From NCBI GenBank assembly GCA_025054855.1, contig JANWZS010000004.1, positions 54,966 through 118,965 of the forward strand: a stretch of 64,000 nt of DNA, in the 5' to 3' direction. Source of the stretch: Candidatus Nitrosocaldus sp. Its GTDB lineage: Archaea; Thermoproteota; Nitrososphaeria; Nitrososphaerales; Nitrosocaldaceae. The notes beneath the pieces are model-generated. The model searched no databases. It was not told the origin of the DNA and saw only the letters and a list, made by a program, of their open reading frames with translations. Below, piece by piece: positions 52,566 through 61,492 of this stretch (position 1 is the first letter of the stretch; each line of letters begins with the position of its first letter). A program made the position numbers and the translations under genes.

Positions 52566-52577
52566 AAAATAAAAAAG
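52566..52577 (-). promoter_or_regulatory. TATA box of the chaperonin-ureEFG unit
   Basis: CTTTTTTATTTT on the minus strand lies 20-31 nt ahead of ATG 52546, so this unit can be transcribed apart from ureABC. Confidence 0.6.
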
Positions 52578-52613
52578 ATTTTGGTTATTGTACGCCTTAT
52601 CTTACCGCTTCCA

Positions 52614-54341
52614 TTACGCTATGAAGTACCTCTGCGCCAGCGCAAGCTCCTTGGCTGGTTCTACAGTCGCTATCTTGCCATCTATCTTAACCTCATAGGT
52701 CTCCGGGTCTATCTCTATCCTTGGCGTATTAGCATTCCATACCATGTCCTTCTTGCTTATGTTCCTGCAGTTCCTCACTGGGAGCACTATCTTCTCCAAC
52801 CCAAGCCTGTTCTTCACACCCAACTCCATCGCCCTCTTCGATACGAATGTGAAGCTTGTATTCTTCACAGCCCTACCGAATGCACCGAACATAGGCCTGT
52901 AGAAGACTGGTTCTGGTGTTGGTATGGATGCATTAGGATCTCCCATTATAGACCATGCTATGAACCCTCCCTTGAAGACCATCTTCGGCTTTGCTGGGAA
53001 GAACGGTATAGGATAAACTACTATATCGGCGTACTTGCCTGGCTCCAGCGAGCCCACATAGTCTGCTATGCCATGTGTCTTTGCGCAGTTTATTGTCGTC
53101 TTCGCTATGTACCTCTTTGCTCTATAGTTATCGTTATCCGTAGAATCCTCCTTCAGCTTACCCCTCATCTTCTTCATCTTGTCTGCAGTCTGCCATGCCC
53201 TCAGCGTCACCTCGCCTATCCTACCCATCGCCTGGCTATCAGATGAGTACATGCTCAATACTCCCTCATCATGGAGCACATCCTCTGCTGCTATGGTCTC
53301 TGCCCTGATCCTGGACTCTGCGAATGCAACATCCTCTGGCACTGCAGGGTTGAGATGATGACAGAACATCAGCATATCCAGATGCTCATCGACCGTGTTG
53401 ACTGTATATGGCCTTGTTGGGTTGGTTGATGATGGTAGTGCGAACTCCTCTGCTGCTATCTTCATTATATCTGGTGCGTGACCTCCTCCAGCACCCTCTG
53501 TATGGTATGTGTGTATAGTTCTCCCATCTATCGCATTTATTGTATCCTCAACGTACCCACACTCATTGAGGGTATCTGTGTGTATTGCTACCTGTGTATC
53601 CGTCATATCCGCTGCTCTAAGTGATGCATCTATCACTGCTGGTGTAGTGCCCCAGTCCTCGTGTATCTTGGTCCCTATGGCACCAGCATCTATCTGCTCC
53701 AACTGTGTTGCAAGTGAGGGATGAGAGTCGTTACCCTTGCCCAGGAACCCAAAGTTGACTGGAAAGTCCTCCACAGCCTCCAGCATCCTGCTCATGTTGA
53801 ATACCCCAGGTGTGCATGTTGTAGCATTAGTACCATCTGCAGGACCAGTGCCCCCTCCTATGAGCGTAGTTGTACCAGCACTTATCGCCTCTATGTAGAG
53901 CTGGGGGCATATGAAGTGTATATGCGTATCTATATGCCCTGGTGTGCATACTGTATGCTCTCCTGCAGTTGCTTCTGTGCATGCAGAGACGACCATGTTA
54001 GGATTCACATCATCCATTATGTATGGATTGCCAGCCTTGCCTACACCTGCTATCTTCCCATCCTTTATGCCTATATCTGCCTTGACTATGCCTAGGATGG
54101 GATCGAGTATCAGTGCGTTGGTTATCACATGATCCAGTGCACCATTAGCATTAGTGATCCCTGGTGCCTGTGCCAGCCCATCCCTTATCGTCTTGCCTCC
54201 ACCAAATACACACTCATCCCCTGGGGTTATGAGGTCCTTCTCAACCTCTATTATAATATCTGTATCTCCTAGCCTAACCCTGTCCCCCTTGCTGGGACCA
54301 TACAGTTCCGTGTACTGCTTCCTTGTTAACTTGAGAACCAT
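52614..54341 (-). CDS. ureC: Urease subunit alpha
   Basis: Catalytic subunit: urea to ammonia and carbamate. All active-site residues are visible: nickel His 140 and 142 (HIDTHIHF), carbamylated Lys 225 (GTKIHEDWG) with His 227, His 254 (AIHTDTL), His 280 ([11 protein letters not shown]), flap Cys 327 (FCHHL) and Asp 368 (SSDSQAMGR). 575 residues, a full bacterial-type alpha chain. Transcribed after ureA and ureB. Confidence 0.98.
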   Translation of the reverse strand: MVLKLTRKQYTELYGPSKGDRVRLGDTDIIIEVEKDLITPGDECVFGGGKTIRDGLAQAPGITNANGALDHVITNALILDPILGIVKADIGIKDGKIAGVGKAGNPYIMDDVNPNMVVSACTEATAGEHTVCTPGHIDTHIHFICPQLYIEAISAGTTTLIGGGTGPADGTNATTCTPGVFNMSRMLEAVEDFPVNFGFLGKGNDSHPSLATQLEQIDAGAIGTKIHEDWGTTPAVIDASLRAADMTDTQVAIHTDTLNECGYVEDTINAIDGRTIHTYHTEGAGGGHAPDIMKIAAEEFALPSSTNPTRPYTVNTVDEHLDMLMFCHHLNPAVPEDVAFAESRIRAETIAAEDVLHDEGVLSMYSSDSQAMGRIGEVTLRAWQTADKMKKMRGKLKEDSTDNDNYRAKRYIAKTTINCAKTHGIADYVGSLEPGKYADIVVYPIPFFPAKPKMVFKGGFIAWSIMGDPNASIPTPEPVFYRPMFGAFGRAVKNTSFTFVSKRAMELGVKNRLGLEKIVLPVRNCRNISKKDMVWNANTPRIEIDPETYEVKIDGKIATVEPAKELALAQRYFIA

Positions 54342-54350
54342 GCTCTCACC

Positions 54351-54737
54351 TCATGCCCCCTTGTAGCCCCTCAGCCTAGCCTTCTCCAACGCCATCCTCT
54401 TCACTACACTGGATGTTGTGCTACCCATTGTCAAGCCACCACATCCATAGAAGACCTTCCTGCCTCCAAACTCAACAAGCTCAACCTCCTTTGTATCACC
54501 TGGCTCGAATCTCACTGCTGTGCCTGCAGGTATGTTGAGCCTGTAACCAAATGCCTTCTCCCTAGGGAACTCCAGTGCCCTGTTGACCTCGAAGAAGTGG
54601 GTATGCGATCCAACCTGTATAGGTCTATCACCTGTATTCTTCACGGTAACCTTGATGGTCTTCCTGCCCTCATTGCATACAACAGGCTCTGCAGAGAGTA
54701 TGTATTCCCCTGGCTTCATACTCCTATCACCTCTCAC
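54351..54737 (-). CDS. ureB: Urease subunit beta
   Basis: Small subunit of the trimer. [39 protein letters not shown] and [24 protein letters not shown] (in parts) are family marks. The likely start is the ATG at residue 6 (MKPGEYIL, 54722); the longer frame overlaps ureA by 4 bp. Separate from ureA here, unlike the fused form of Helicobacter. Confidence 0.96.
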   Translation of the reverse strand: MRGDRSMKPGEYILSAEPVVCNEGRKTIKVTVKNTGDRPIQVGSHTHFFEVNRALEFPREKAFGYRLNIPAGTAVRFEPGDTKEVELVEFGGRKVFYGCGGLTMGSTTSSVVKRMALEKARLRGYKGA

Positions 54738-55036
54738 TGTATTGGATCATGCACAGTCACCAACTTTGTACCATCTGGGAACGTTGCCTCTACTTGCACA
54801 GTATGTATCATATCTGCTACTCCATCCATCACATCACTCCTCTTCAGAATAGTCTTCGCCTCCTTCATCAACTGCGCTACACTCTTGCCCTCCCTCGCCC
54901 CTTCAACAACGTAGTTGGCGATGTATGCAACAGCCTCCACATAGTTCAGCTTCAAGCCCCTACTCTTGCGTTGCGCTGCGATCTGTGCTGCTGTCCATAT
55001 CAACATCTTTTCTATTTCTCTAGGTGCTAACATCAT
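54734..55036 (-). CDS. ureA: Urease subunit gamma
   Basis: 100 residues: [46 protein letters not shown] (in parts), [23 protein letters not shown] 55036 (or 55033) is chosen since a TATA-like CTGATAATTATTG region on the minus strand (about 55054-55065) stands 26 nt upstream. A frame to 55069 crosses this box. First gene of ureABC. Confidence 0.96.
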   Translation of the reverse strand: MMLAPREIEKMLIWTAAQIAAQRKSRGLKLNYVEAVAYIANYVVEGAREGKSVAQLMKEAKTILKRSDVMDGVADMIHTVQVEATFPDGTKLVTVHDPIQ

Positions 55037-55053
55037 ACTAATCAGCTCTATAC

Positions 55054-55062
55054 AATAATTAT
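55054..55062 (-). promoter_or_regulatory. TATA box of ureABC
   Basis: ATAATTATT on the minus strand, 18-26 nt ahead of the ATG pair at 55036/55033. Confidence 0.5.
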
Positions 55063-55177
55063 CAGGCAAATATTTTAGAATTTTTAGTAAGAATTAATAT
55101 AAGTCAACTCATCAGTAAAGCAATTCAGTCGATGTCTACAAAAAATAAGTTTGCTGAGTCTTGTTGCTATGCATCTG

Positions 55178-56338
55178 CTAAGGCCTTGCCCATCCTATCC
55201 CTGCTGGTATGTACTGGAACCCTGCAAGACCAAGCAAGAATATCCATGCTGTGAATACGAATGGTCCGGTAAGTGCAGGGAGACCCCATCTCCCGAACAG
55301 GTTCTGGAATGCAGGCATCATGAACGAGCATGCTACTGTAGCCAGTACAGCGTAGAGGAATGTCTGCCATGTCAATGGTACAAAACTAGTCAGTGCTATC
55401 ATGACAAGTACCTGATTGAACCCATGCAACCCCATCCTTATCTCTGCAGTAGGTAGCTTCTGCAGTATGGCCATCCCTGCACCTATGGCAGAGCCTATTA
55501 GTGCCATGGCTCCTGCTAGATAGAGTGGAGATGTCGGGTCCCACTGTGTTGTGTATGCATTTGTGAACAGTCTTGATACCGTTGTGCCATCTGGGGCAGT
55601 GTATGTAGTAGCCAGCAGCTCGAATGACAGTGTAAGCCCAACTACCCAGAATATGCCAGTCTTCCAGTTCTCTACGAACGTCACCTGCGAGACACCCTTG
55701 AGCACTGCTATCATGAACTCCTTTGGCGTCCATCTGAATGAATGCTCAGGCTCAGGGTTACTGCTACCAGGCATCAACTTGCTGACACTCGTACCACTGG
55801 CAACTGCAGCAACTATAGGCTCTGTCTGTGCTGGGGCTGGCCATATGTTATGCCCAAACCTCTTCGTTGCAAGCATTATGGCCCAAGTTGTGAATATGAA
55901 CGATGATGTGAACCCTGGTATAGCCCAGCCTTGTCCTCCTAGTACAAACCAGTCACCCATGACGTGTGCAAATGCCATCCATGATACAGCCGTCCATGCA
56001 GCACCGAATATGGAGATGGCAAATGTTGCACGATTCGATTTGACGAATGGGCCAGACCAGAACGCCATCCCAGTTAGGATGGAGTTATAGCCGAAGAGTC
56101 CAAACGTTACAAGATCGTATGGTGCGCCCATCATAAGTGCCATCCCTGCACCTATCAATCCTGCTATAACCATCATGACACCTGCTCGCCATGATGCCAA
56201 CAGTACTCCAGCAAGTATCAGTATCCCGTTCAGGGGAGAACTGAACAATGGAACTTCAGATATTCCATTGAAGAGTATGTAGAAGAAGTCCAGTAGAGGG
56301 TCTCCAGTACTGTAGCTAGGGCAACATGTTCCTGCCAT
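55178..56338 (-). CDS. Urea transporter, UT (SLC14-like) family
   Basis: About ten hydrophobic helices in 386 residues. Two repeated halves carry NGISEVPLFSSPLNGILILAGVLL and its later counterpart (LFSTYTT-like, with LPTAEIRMGLHGFNQVLVMIAL), the LNxxL-type signatures of UT channels. UT proteins let urea pass down its gradient. It precedes ureABC on the same strand by about 140 bp. An AT-rich block at 56356-56400 holds a possible TATA (GAATTAAATC) about 26 nt upstream. Confidence 0.9.
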   Translation of the reverse strand: MAGTCCPSYSTGDPLLDFFYILFNGISEVPLFSSPLNGILILAGVLLASWRAGVMMVIAGLIGAGMALMMGAPYDLVTFGLFGYNSILTGMAFWSGPFVKSNRATFAISIFGAAWTAVSWMAFAHVMGDWFVLGGQGWAIPGFTSSFIFTTWAIMLATKRFGHNIWPAPAQTEPIVAAVASGTSVSKLMPGSSNPEPEHSFRWTPKEFMIAVLKGVSQVTFVENWKTGIFWVVGLTLSFELLATTYTAPDGTTVSRLFTNAYTTQWDPTSPLYLAGAMALIGSAIGAGMAILQKLPTAEIRMGLHGFNQVLVMIALTSFVPLTWQTFLYAVLATVACSFMMPAFQNLFGRWGLPALTGPFVFTAWIFLLGLAGFQYIPAGIGWARP

Positions 56339-56558
56339 GCAGTAATGAATTACAAGGCGATTTAATTCTTTTTTAAAAATATTAGGATTTAATTTATAAC
56401 ATACTAAACTGATCTAAATAAGTTATCGTGTACTATAGATTGCATAAATACTGCTGGTAACCTGTTGCCCTGCTGATTGGTTGATATGTGAGTGCTGTGT
56501 ACGCATTACGGTTAGGTTCAGTAACAGACTACATCAACACGTATAATATTTAAAATAA

Positions 56559-56570
56559 TCTTTATAGATA
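56559..56570 (+). promoter_or_regulatory. TATA box of the DUR3-kinase fusion gene
   Basis: TCTTTATAGATA is 20-31 nt ahead of ATG 56590 and follows an AT-rich block. The 250-bp gap 56339-56589 is the shared control region with the divergent urea channel. Confidence 0.6.
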
Positions 56571-56589
56571 GATCGTATAATAGTCAGAT

Positions 56590-59349
56590 ATGGTCCCTAT
56601 ACTATCTGAAGGTGTAGGATACTTTATACTAATTGGACTTGGTTCTATACTGGCACTGATAGTCACACTGCTGATCAAGGCAGAGTTCAAATGGTTGGGA
56701 ACGAAGGTTACATCGGAGTGGTTCTCTACAGCAGGGAGGAACATAGGGACTGGGCTAGTGGCAGCATCTGTGGTATCAGCATGGACGTGGGCTGCAACGC
56801 TACTCCACTCATCTACAGTAGCATACCAATTCGGCATAAGTGGCCCATTCTGGTACGCTGCTGGCGCAAGCATACAGATAGTGCTCTTTGCAATACTTGC
56901 TATAGAACTGAAGAGGAGGGCTCCAACGGCACATACATTCACAGAGATCATACACGCCCGTTTTGGAAGCAGCACACACAAGATATTCCTCTTCTTTGCA
57001 CTCATGACCAATGCCATAGTTACTGCAATGCTAGTGCTTGGAGGCGCAGCTGCCGTGCATGCTCTGACTGGTGTGGATATACACATAGCAGCACTGCTTA
57101 TACCGCTTGGAGTCATCATATACACATTCTTTGGAGGCTTAAAGGCAACGTTCCTAGCAGATTACCTCAACGTAGCACTGATATTCATAGTTCTATTGAT
57201 ATTCGTTACAGTCATCTACTTCGTAAGCCCAGAGATAGGAGGTATAACAGGCATGTACAGTAAGCTGACGGCAGCATCTACACTGAGACCTATAGAGGGT
57301 AATGCCTTTGGCTCATATCTGACCATGGCTTCCACTGGGGCACTCATATTTGGTATAATAAATATAGTTGGGAACTTTGGTACTGTATTCGTTGATCAGG
57401 CTTACTGGCAGAGGGCTATAGCAGCAGAGCCTAGGGCTGCAGCAAAGGGGTTCCTGCTTGGAGGGCTAGCATGGTTCGCTATACCATTCACCTTGGCTAC
57501 CACGCTGGGCTTGACTGCAGTTGCAGTAGGCATTACGATCAGCCAGACGGACGTGGGTGCTGGGTTGGCAGCACCCATGGCAGCATCACATATACTGGGG
57601 GATGTAGGTGCAATACTACTCCTTACCATGCTGTTCATGGCTGTAACATCTAGTGGTTCTGCTGAACTCATAGCGGTATCATCACTAGTAACGTACGATA
57701 TCTACAGGGCATATATAAGAAGGAGAGCAACAGGGAAGGAGCTGATAAAAGTTGCTAGGTTAGTAATAATCACATTTGGTGTAGGGATAGGCATACTGGC
57801 ATCTCTGTTGCTTCAACTAGGCGTCAACCTTCAATACGTATACCTCTCGATGGGCATACTGATAAGCTCTGCTGTGGTTCCAATAGCCTTATCTGTACTA
57901 TCTAAACGAGCGAACAAGATGGCAGTTACGCTGGGTGCACTACTGGGTCTTGCTTGTGGTGTATCGATCTGGCTCTACTCAGCAAGCATGCTATATGGAG
58001 AGGTATCCATCTACTCTACAGGGCAGAGCATACCTCTCTTGCTTGGAAACATAACATCCCTATCTGTTAGTGCTGCTATATCACTCATCTACAGTATCCT
58101 CAGACCAGAGAGGTTCGATTTCAATGTACTGAAGAGGAGTATAAAGACGGTGGATGATAAGATAAGATCACTTCTTGAGGATAGAGATGATGCATTCCTG
58201 GAGAGGGCTAGACGGTTCACGTATAGGTATGCAGTAGCATTGACATTAGCACTGGTTGTTGTATGGCCACTACCCTTATACTTCTCCAACTATATCTTCT
58301 CCGAGGCTATATACTATGTATGGGTTACCATAGCAATAATATGGGCCAGCGTAGCAGCCATAGTGATAATAGTACTACCACTGGTAGAGGAGAGGAGCAG
58401 GATAATGCACGTATGGAAGAACATCATAATACCAACCGTACTGGCGGCGATAATGGCTGTAGCCATCATAGTATCCATACTGCTATACTCATCCATAGAA
58501 GAGAAGAACAAGGATGTGGCTGAGCATATCCTAGTATTCATATACAGCCTCCTATGCGTCATGGGAGGCTTTGCAGCAGTAGTCATAATGCTCAACATGA
58601 AGCTCTCCAAGTTGGTTGAGATAAGGACTAGGGAGTTGGAACTGGCCAATGCAGAGCTGAAGCGTAAGGATAGGCTCAAGGATGAGTTCATAAGCATAGC
58701 ATCACACGAACTTAGAACCCCGATCCAGCCTATCCTAGGATTCGTAAACCTAGCAAGGAGAGGTAAGATAGATCCAGATACAGCTTTGGATGGGATACTC
58801 AGGCATGCAAAGAGGCTACAGCATCTCACAAATGAGATACTCGATGTAAGCAGGATAGAGAGCGGGAACCTTGTATTACACATGGAGAGGGTGAGGATAA
58901 ACGATATAATAGTCGATGTGGTCAATGCCCTAAGACCAAGTATAAGCAGTGAGGTATCGCTGGATGTCAAGCTCGATGAGGATGTGGAGGTGTATGTGGA
59001 TAAGATGAGGATCAACCAGGTTATAACGAACGTACTGGATAATGCAATAAAGTTCACAAAGCATGGTAGGATAAGCATAGAGAGCAGGGTATTAAAGAAC
59101 AAGGAGAGGATAGAGATAAGCATAAGTGATACTGGAGGGGGTATACCGGAGGATCTACTCCCCGTTCTATTTGAGAAGTTCGTTACGAAGAGCCTATACG
59201 ATGGTAATCAGTATGGCGTGGGGTTGGGCCTGTTCATAAGCAGGGCTATAGTTAATGCGCATAAGGGGGAGATAACTGCTTACAACAACGATAGAGGTGG
59301 TGCAACATTCATAATAACGCTTCCCTTTGATAGCACGAGGTGCTTATGA
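56590..59349 (+). CDS. DUR3-like urea/solute symporter fused to a histidine kinase (transceptor candidate)
   Basis: Residues 1-510 are a sodium:solute symporter of the DUR3 urea type, with about 13 helices: SAWTWAATLLHSSTVAYQFG, SGPFWYAAGASIQI and RRAPTAHTFTEIIHARFG are near-diagnostic. A linker (about 510-540) leads to four more helices (about 545-680). Then comes a HisKA domain with phospho-acceptor His 706 (ASHELRTPIQP) and an HATPase with N box NVLDNAIKFTKHG, G1 DTGGGIPED and G2 GVGLGLFISRAIV. CbrA-like SSS-kinase fusions are known in bacteria; an archaeal one beside urease and with DUR3-type sequence is notable. Likely senses or imports urea and signals to the adjacent regulator. Confidence 0.93.
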   Translation: MVPILSEGVGYFILIGLGSILALIVTLLIKAEFKWLGTKVTSEWFSTAGRNIGTGLVAASVVSAWTWAATLLHSSTVAYQFGISGPFWYAAGASIQIVLFAILAIELKRRAPTAHTFTEIIHARFGSSTHKIFLFFALMTNAIVTAMLVLGGAAAVHALTGVDIHIAALLIPLGVIIYTFFGGLKATFLADYLNVALIFIVLLIFVTVIYFVSPEIGGITGMYSKLTAASTLRPIEGNAFGSYLTMASTGALIFGIINIVGNFGTVFVDQAYWQRAIAAEPRAAAKGFLLGGLAWFAIPFTLATTLGLTAVAVGITISQTDVGAGLAAPMAASHILGDVGAILLLTMLFMAVTSSGSAELIAVSSLVTYDIYRAYIRRRATGKELIKVARLVIITFGVGIGILASLLLQLGVNLQYVYLSMGILISSAVVPIALSVLSKRANKMAVTLGALLGLACGVSIWLYSASMLYGEVSIYSTGQSIPLLLGNITSLSVSAAISLIYSILRPERFDFNVLKRSIKTVDDKIRSLLEDRDDAFLERARRFTYRYAVALTLALVVVWPLPLYFSNYIFSEAIYYVWVTIAIIWASVAAIVIIVLPLVEERSRIMHVWKNIIIPTVLAAIMAVAIIVSILLYSSIEEKNKDVAEHILVFIYSLLCVMGGFAAVVIMLNMKLSKLVEIRTRELELANAELKRKDRLKDEFISIASHELRTPIQPILGFVNLARRGKIDPDTALDGILRHAKRLQHLTNEILDVSRIESGNLVLHMERVRINDIIVDVVNALRPSISSEVSLDVKLDEDVEVYVDKMRINQVITNVLDNAIKFTKHGRISIESRVLKNKERIEISISDTGGGIPEDLLPVLFEKFVTKSLYDGNQYGVGLGLFISRAIVNAHKGEITAYNNDRGGATFIITLPFDSTRCL

Positions 59350-59396
59350 TTCATGGATCCATGGATTCCTATAATTGGCACCACGCTCTGCCCAGA

Positions 59397-59915
59397 TCAC
59401 CTTAACCTTTCTATGCTCTCCAACAGATCCTTTACCTGCTCCTGTGTCAGATCGAATTCATTCAACTCCTTAAGGTATTCATTCAACTCCTGGAGTTTCT
59501 TATACGATGTCTCATCCTCGATCATATTTATCAGTGTATCTAGTTCGAATGGCTTCTGAATGAGTTCTACCACATGTCTAAGTTGTTTGATGGAATCTAG
59601 CAGAGTCTCCTTCACATACGCCGATGCAAATATTATCCTTTGCTGGGGATTTAGGCTCAATATCTCTCTTGCAACACTCATACCGTTCACCTTCGGCATC
59701 CTGTAATCGAGTACAACCACATCAAATGCAGATGGACTGGTATTCCCATGGCCTGCATCTCCTGCACGCTTGTATATCTGCCTTAATCCCTCCTTATATA
59801 TTCTGGTACATGCCTCCCCATCGATGGCTAGAATAACCTCATGGTTCCTCTCCTCTAACGCTATCTTGTATTGGATCGCAGTATCTATCTCGTCCTCTGC
59901 TATGAGTATCCTCAT
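59397..59915 (-). CDS. Response regulator with REC domain and helical tail
   Basis: REC domain: acidic pair in AEDEID, phospho-acceptor Asp 70 (VVVLDYRMPKVNG), Ser/Thr in FASAYV and Lys in IQKPFE. A Gly/His/Ser-rich insert (about residues 42-62) lies before strand 3. The C-terminal 45 residues are charged helices (KKLQELNEYLKELNEFDL) with no DNA-binding domain, so output is likely by protein contact. It converges on the DUR3-kinase gene with a 47-bp gap, making it the probable partner. Confidence 0.9.
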   Translation of the reverse strand: MRILIAEDEIDTAIQYKIALEERNHEVILAIDGEACTRIYKEGLRQIYKRAGDAGHGNTSPSAFDVVVLDYRMPKVNGMSVAREILSLNPQQRIIFASAYVKETLLDSIKQLRHVVELIQKPFELDTLINMIEDETSYKKLQELNEYLKELNEFDLTQEQVKDLLESIERLR

Positions 59916-60004
59916 AGATATGTATCACTCTACTTATCTTATTAACCTTTTTAACCTATACTTTATGCAATAAATACATAGCCAGCACTCCATATGGTAG
60001 GAGC

Positions 60005-60238
60005 ATGATTATGGGGGAAGCGATATGGTTAGAGTCTCACATACGTATGGTACATGTCATTATACTGGCAGTTTATCACTTCGTAGTTGGGTTGGTAATC
60101 ATCGATATTGGGTTGAGTATAGCATACAAGACCAACCATATATCGCTTATCCGTCACGGTATAATGGATAAGAATAATGTAACCACACCAGAGTATTCGT
60201 GGGAATATTATCGCTTAATTAAGTATTATAAAAAATAA
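60005..60238 (+). CDS. Small membrane protein, 77 aa (tentative)
   Basis: One hydrophobic helix (about residues 15-40) follows a short charged start (MIMGEAIWLESHIR) and a Tyr/Lys-rich tail. Base make-up is more AT-rich than neighbours. No family recognised. Its 3' end lies 34 bp ahead of the ParB-like gene, overlapping that gene's promoter flank. May be real but rests on one frame and hydrophobicity only. Confidence 0.4.
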   Translation: MIMGEAIWLESHIRMVHVIILAVYHFVVGLVIIDIGLSIAYKTNHISLIRHGIMDKNNVTTPEYSWEYYRLIKYYKK

Positions 60239-60241
60239 AAA

Positions 60242-60251
60242 GTTTTATATA
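60242..60251 (+). promoter_or_regulatory. TATA box of the ParB-like gene
   Basis: GTTTTATATA is 22-31 nt ahead of ATG 60273, as in other leaderless genes here. Confidence 0.65.
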
Positions 60252-60269
60252 CTTCTTTCGAATAGAAGT
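60251..60269. promoter_or_regulatory. Inverted repeat between TATA and start of the ParB-like gene
   Basis: ACTTCT-TTCGAAT-AGAAGT: 6-bp perfect arms around a 7-bp spacer with a TTCGAA core. It covers the region just before the start codon and could be an operator or a ParB binding site. Confidence 0.55.
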
Positions 60270-60272
60270 TAT

Positions 60273-61151
60273 ATGTATAGAGAGTTAGAGAATAGGCTAG
60301 CAGATTCTGTGGTAGAGAATGTTGAGATAAAGCTGATAAGAGCATCCAAGTATTCGATAAGGCATAGTACTGAACTTGAGATAAGTAAGATAAGGGAACT
60401 TGCTTCTAGCATACAGCAGCATGGATTGCTCCAGCCTATACTGGTTAGACCAGTAGAGGATGAGCTTGAGGTTGTAGCAGGGCATAGAAGGCTTCAAGCA
60501 TGCAAATCTCTAAGATGGAGAACCATACCATGCATAATAAAAGAGTTGAACGACAAGGAAGCATACGAGATACAGTTGGTAGAGAATATTCAAAGGCAGA
60601 CATTAGATCCGATAGAGGAGGCTGAGGCATTCAGCAAGTATGTCATGGAGTATGGCTGGGGAGGTGTTACTGAGTTGGCAAGGCGTATAGGAAAGAGCGA
60701 AGAGTATGTATCCCATAGGATACAACTGCTGAGACTGCCAGAGAGTATAAAGCAGGAGATCAATATGGGAAGGCTGAGTGTGAGTCATGCACTGGAACTG
60801 GTCAACCTGAGTCCTTCTGTGCAGGAGAAGATGGTTAATGCTATAATACAGAATAGTCTATCGGTGAAGGCTGTAAGGGAGCTGAAGAGATTACGATCGT
60901 TTGAGGTTGAAGAAGGGGAATCTTACATAAAGGATAAGTCAACTTACATAAATGAGAAGAGGATACGTATACTCAAGAAGACTATAATAGCACTCAAACT
61001 CACACTCTACAGATTGGACTCTCTCATAGAAGAGACCAAGAAGACGCTTGAGCCTAACGATGCAGTAACCATTACAAATACTCTAATGTATATCAGATTG
61101 ACTGTACATAACCTTATAGATGAGGCTATAAAGGCCAAACACCATACATGA
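60273..61151 (+). CDS. ParB/Spo0J-like DNA-binding protein
   Basis: ParB N-domain (about 15-110): KIRELASSIQQHGLLQPILVRP, the CTP-site motif VAGHRRLQACKSL and QLVENIQRQTL. Then the HTH domain (about 115-185) with GVTELARRIGKSEEYVSHRIQLLRL and a coiled-coil-like end (about 225-290). ParB proteins bind parS and load SMC or segregate DNA. No parA is in view, so it may be a solo regulator. An inverted repeat overlaps its promoter. Confidence 0.9.
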   Translation: MYRELENRLADSVVENVEIKLIRASKYSIRHSTELEISKIRELASSIQQHGLLQPILVRPVEDELEVVAGHRRLQACKSLRWRTIPCIIKELNDKEAYEIQLVENIQRQTLDPIEEAEAFSKYVMEYGWGGVTELARRIGKSEEYVSHRIQLLRLPESIKQEINMGRLSVSHALELVNLSPSVQEKMVNAIIQNSLSVKAVRELKRLRSFEVEEGESYIKDKSTYINEKRIRILKKTIIALKLTLYRLDSLIEETKKTLEPNDAVTITNTLMYIRLTVHNLIDEAIKAKHHT

Positions 61152-61492
61152 ACATCCCTGCTCATCAAGATTTATATCTACATATTGTACCATGACTCGC
61201 CACACGATGATAACTCTCCTACTGTTCCTCTCATACGTTCATATCGTACGAGTACATCTATCATGACTATTGGCAGATCTAGCAACATGGTAGAGGAATA
61301 CGTAAATATAGGTGAGACGCTGACCATACTCCCTATCACTATCCTGTTAGTTTAGATCATCTCTTGCATTATCCATTATAATCATCACCACTTCCTATCT
61401 CTCGTCGACCGTGACTGCACTCTACTGCATTCTATCAACTATTGGATACTGAATCAATGCATCCCTTTATGCACTCCCATCATGTATGAGGC
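61152..61492. other. Intergenic region with no clear gene
   Basis: 341 bp between the ParB-like gene and the convergent CARF gene. Only short frames are present, the best being 30 codons from ATG 61263. A TTTATATC box at 61181-61188 is seen without an evident gene after it. No tRNA, repeat or strong hairpin found by eye. Confidence 0.5.

Noticed and set aside
61206-61355. Short frames of 20-30 codons and a C-box-like GATGATA
   Set aside because: No ribosome site, no conserved pattern and no matching D box at guide spacing; too weak to call a gene or C/D RNA.
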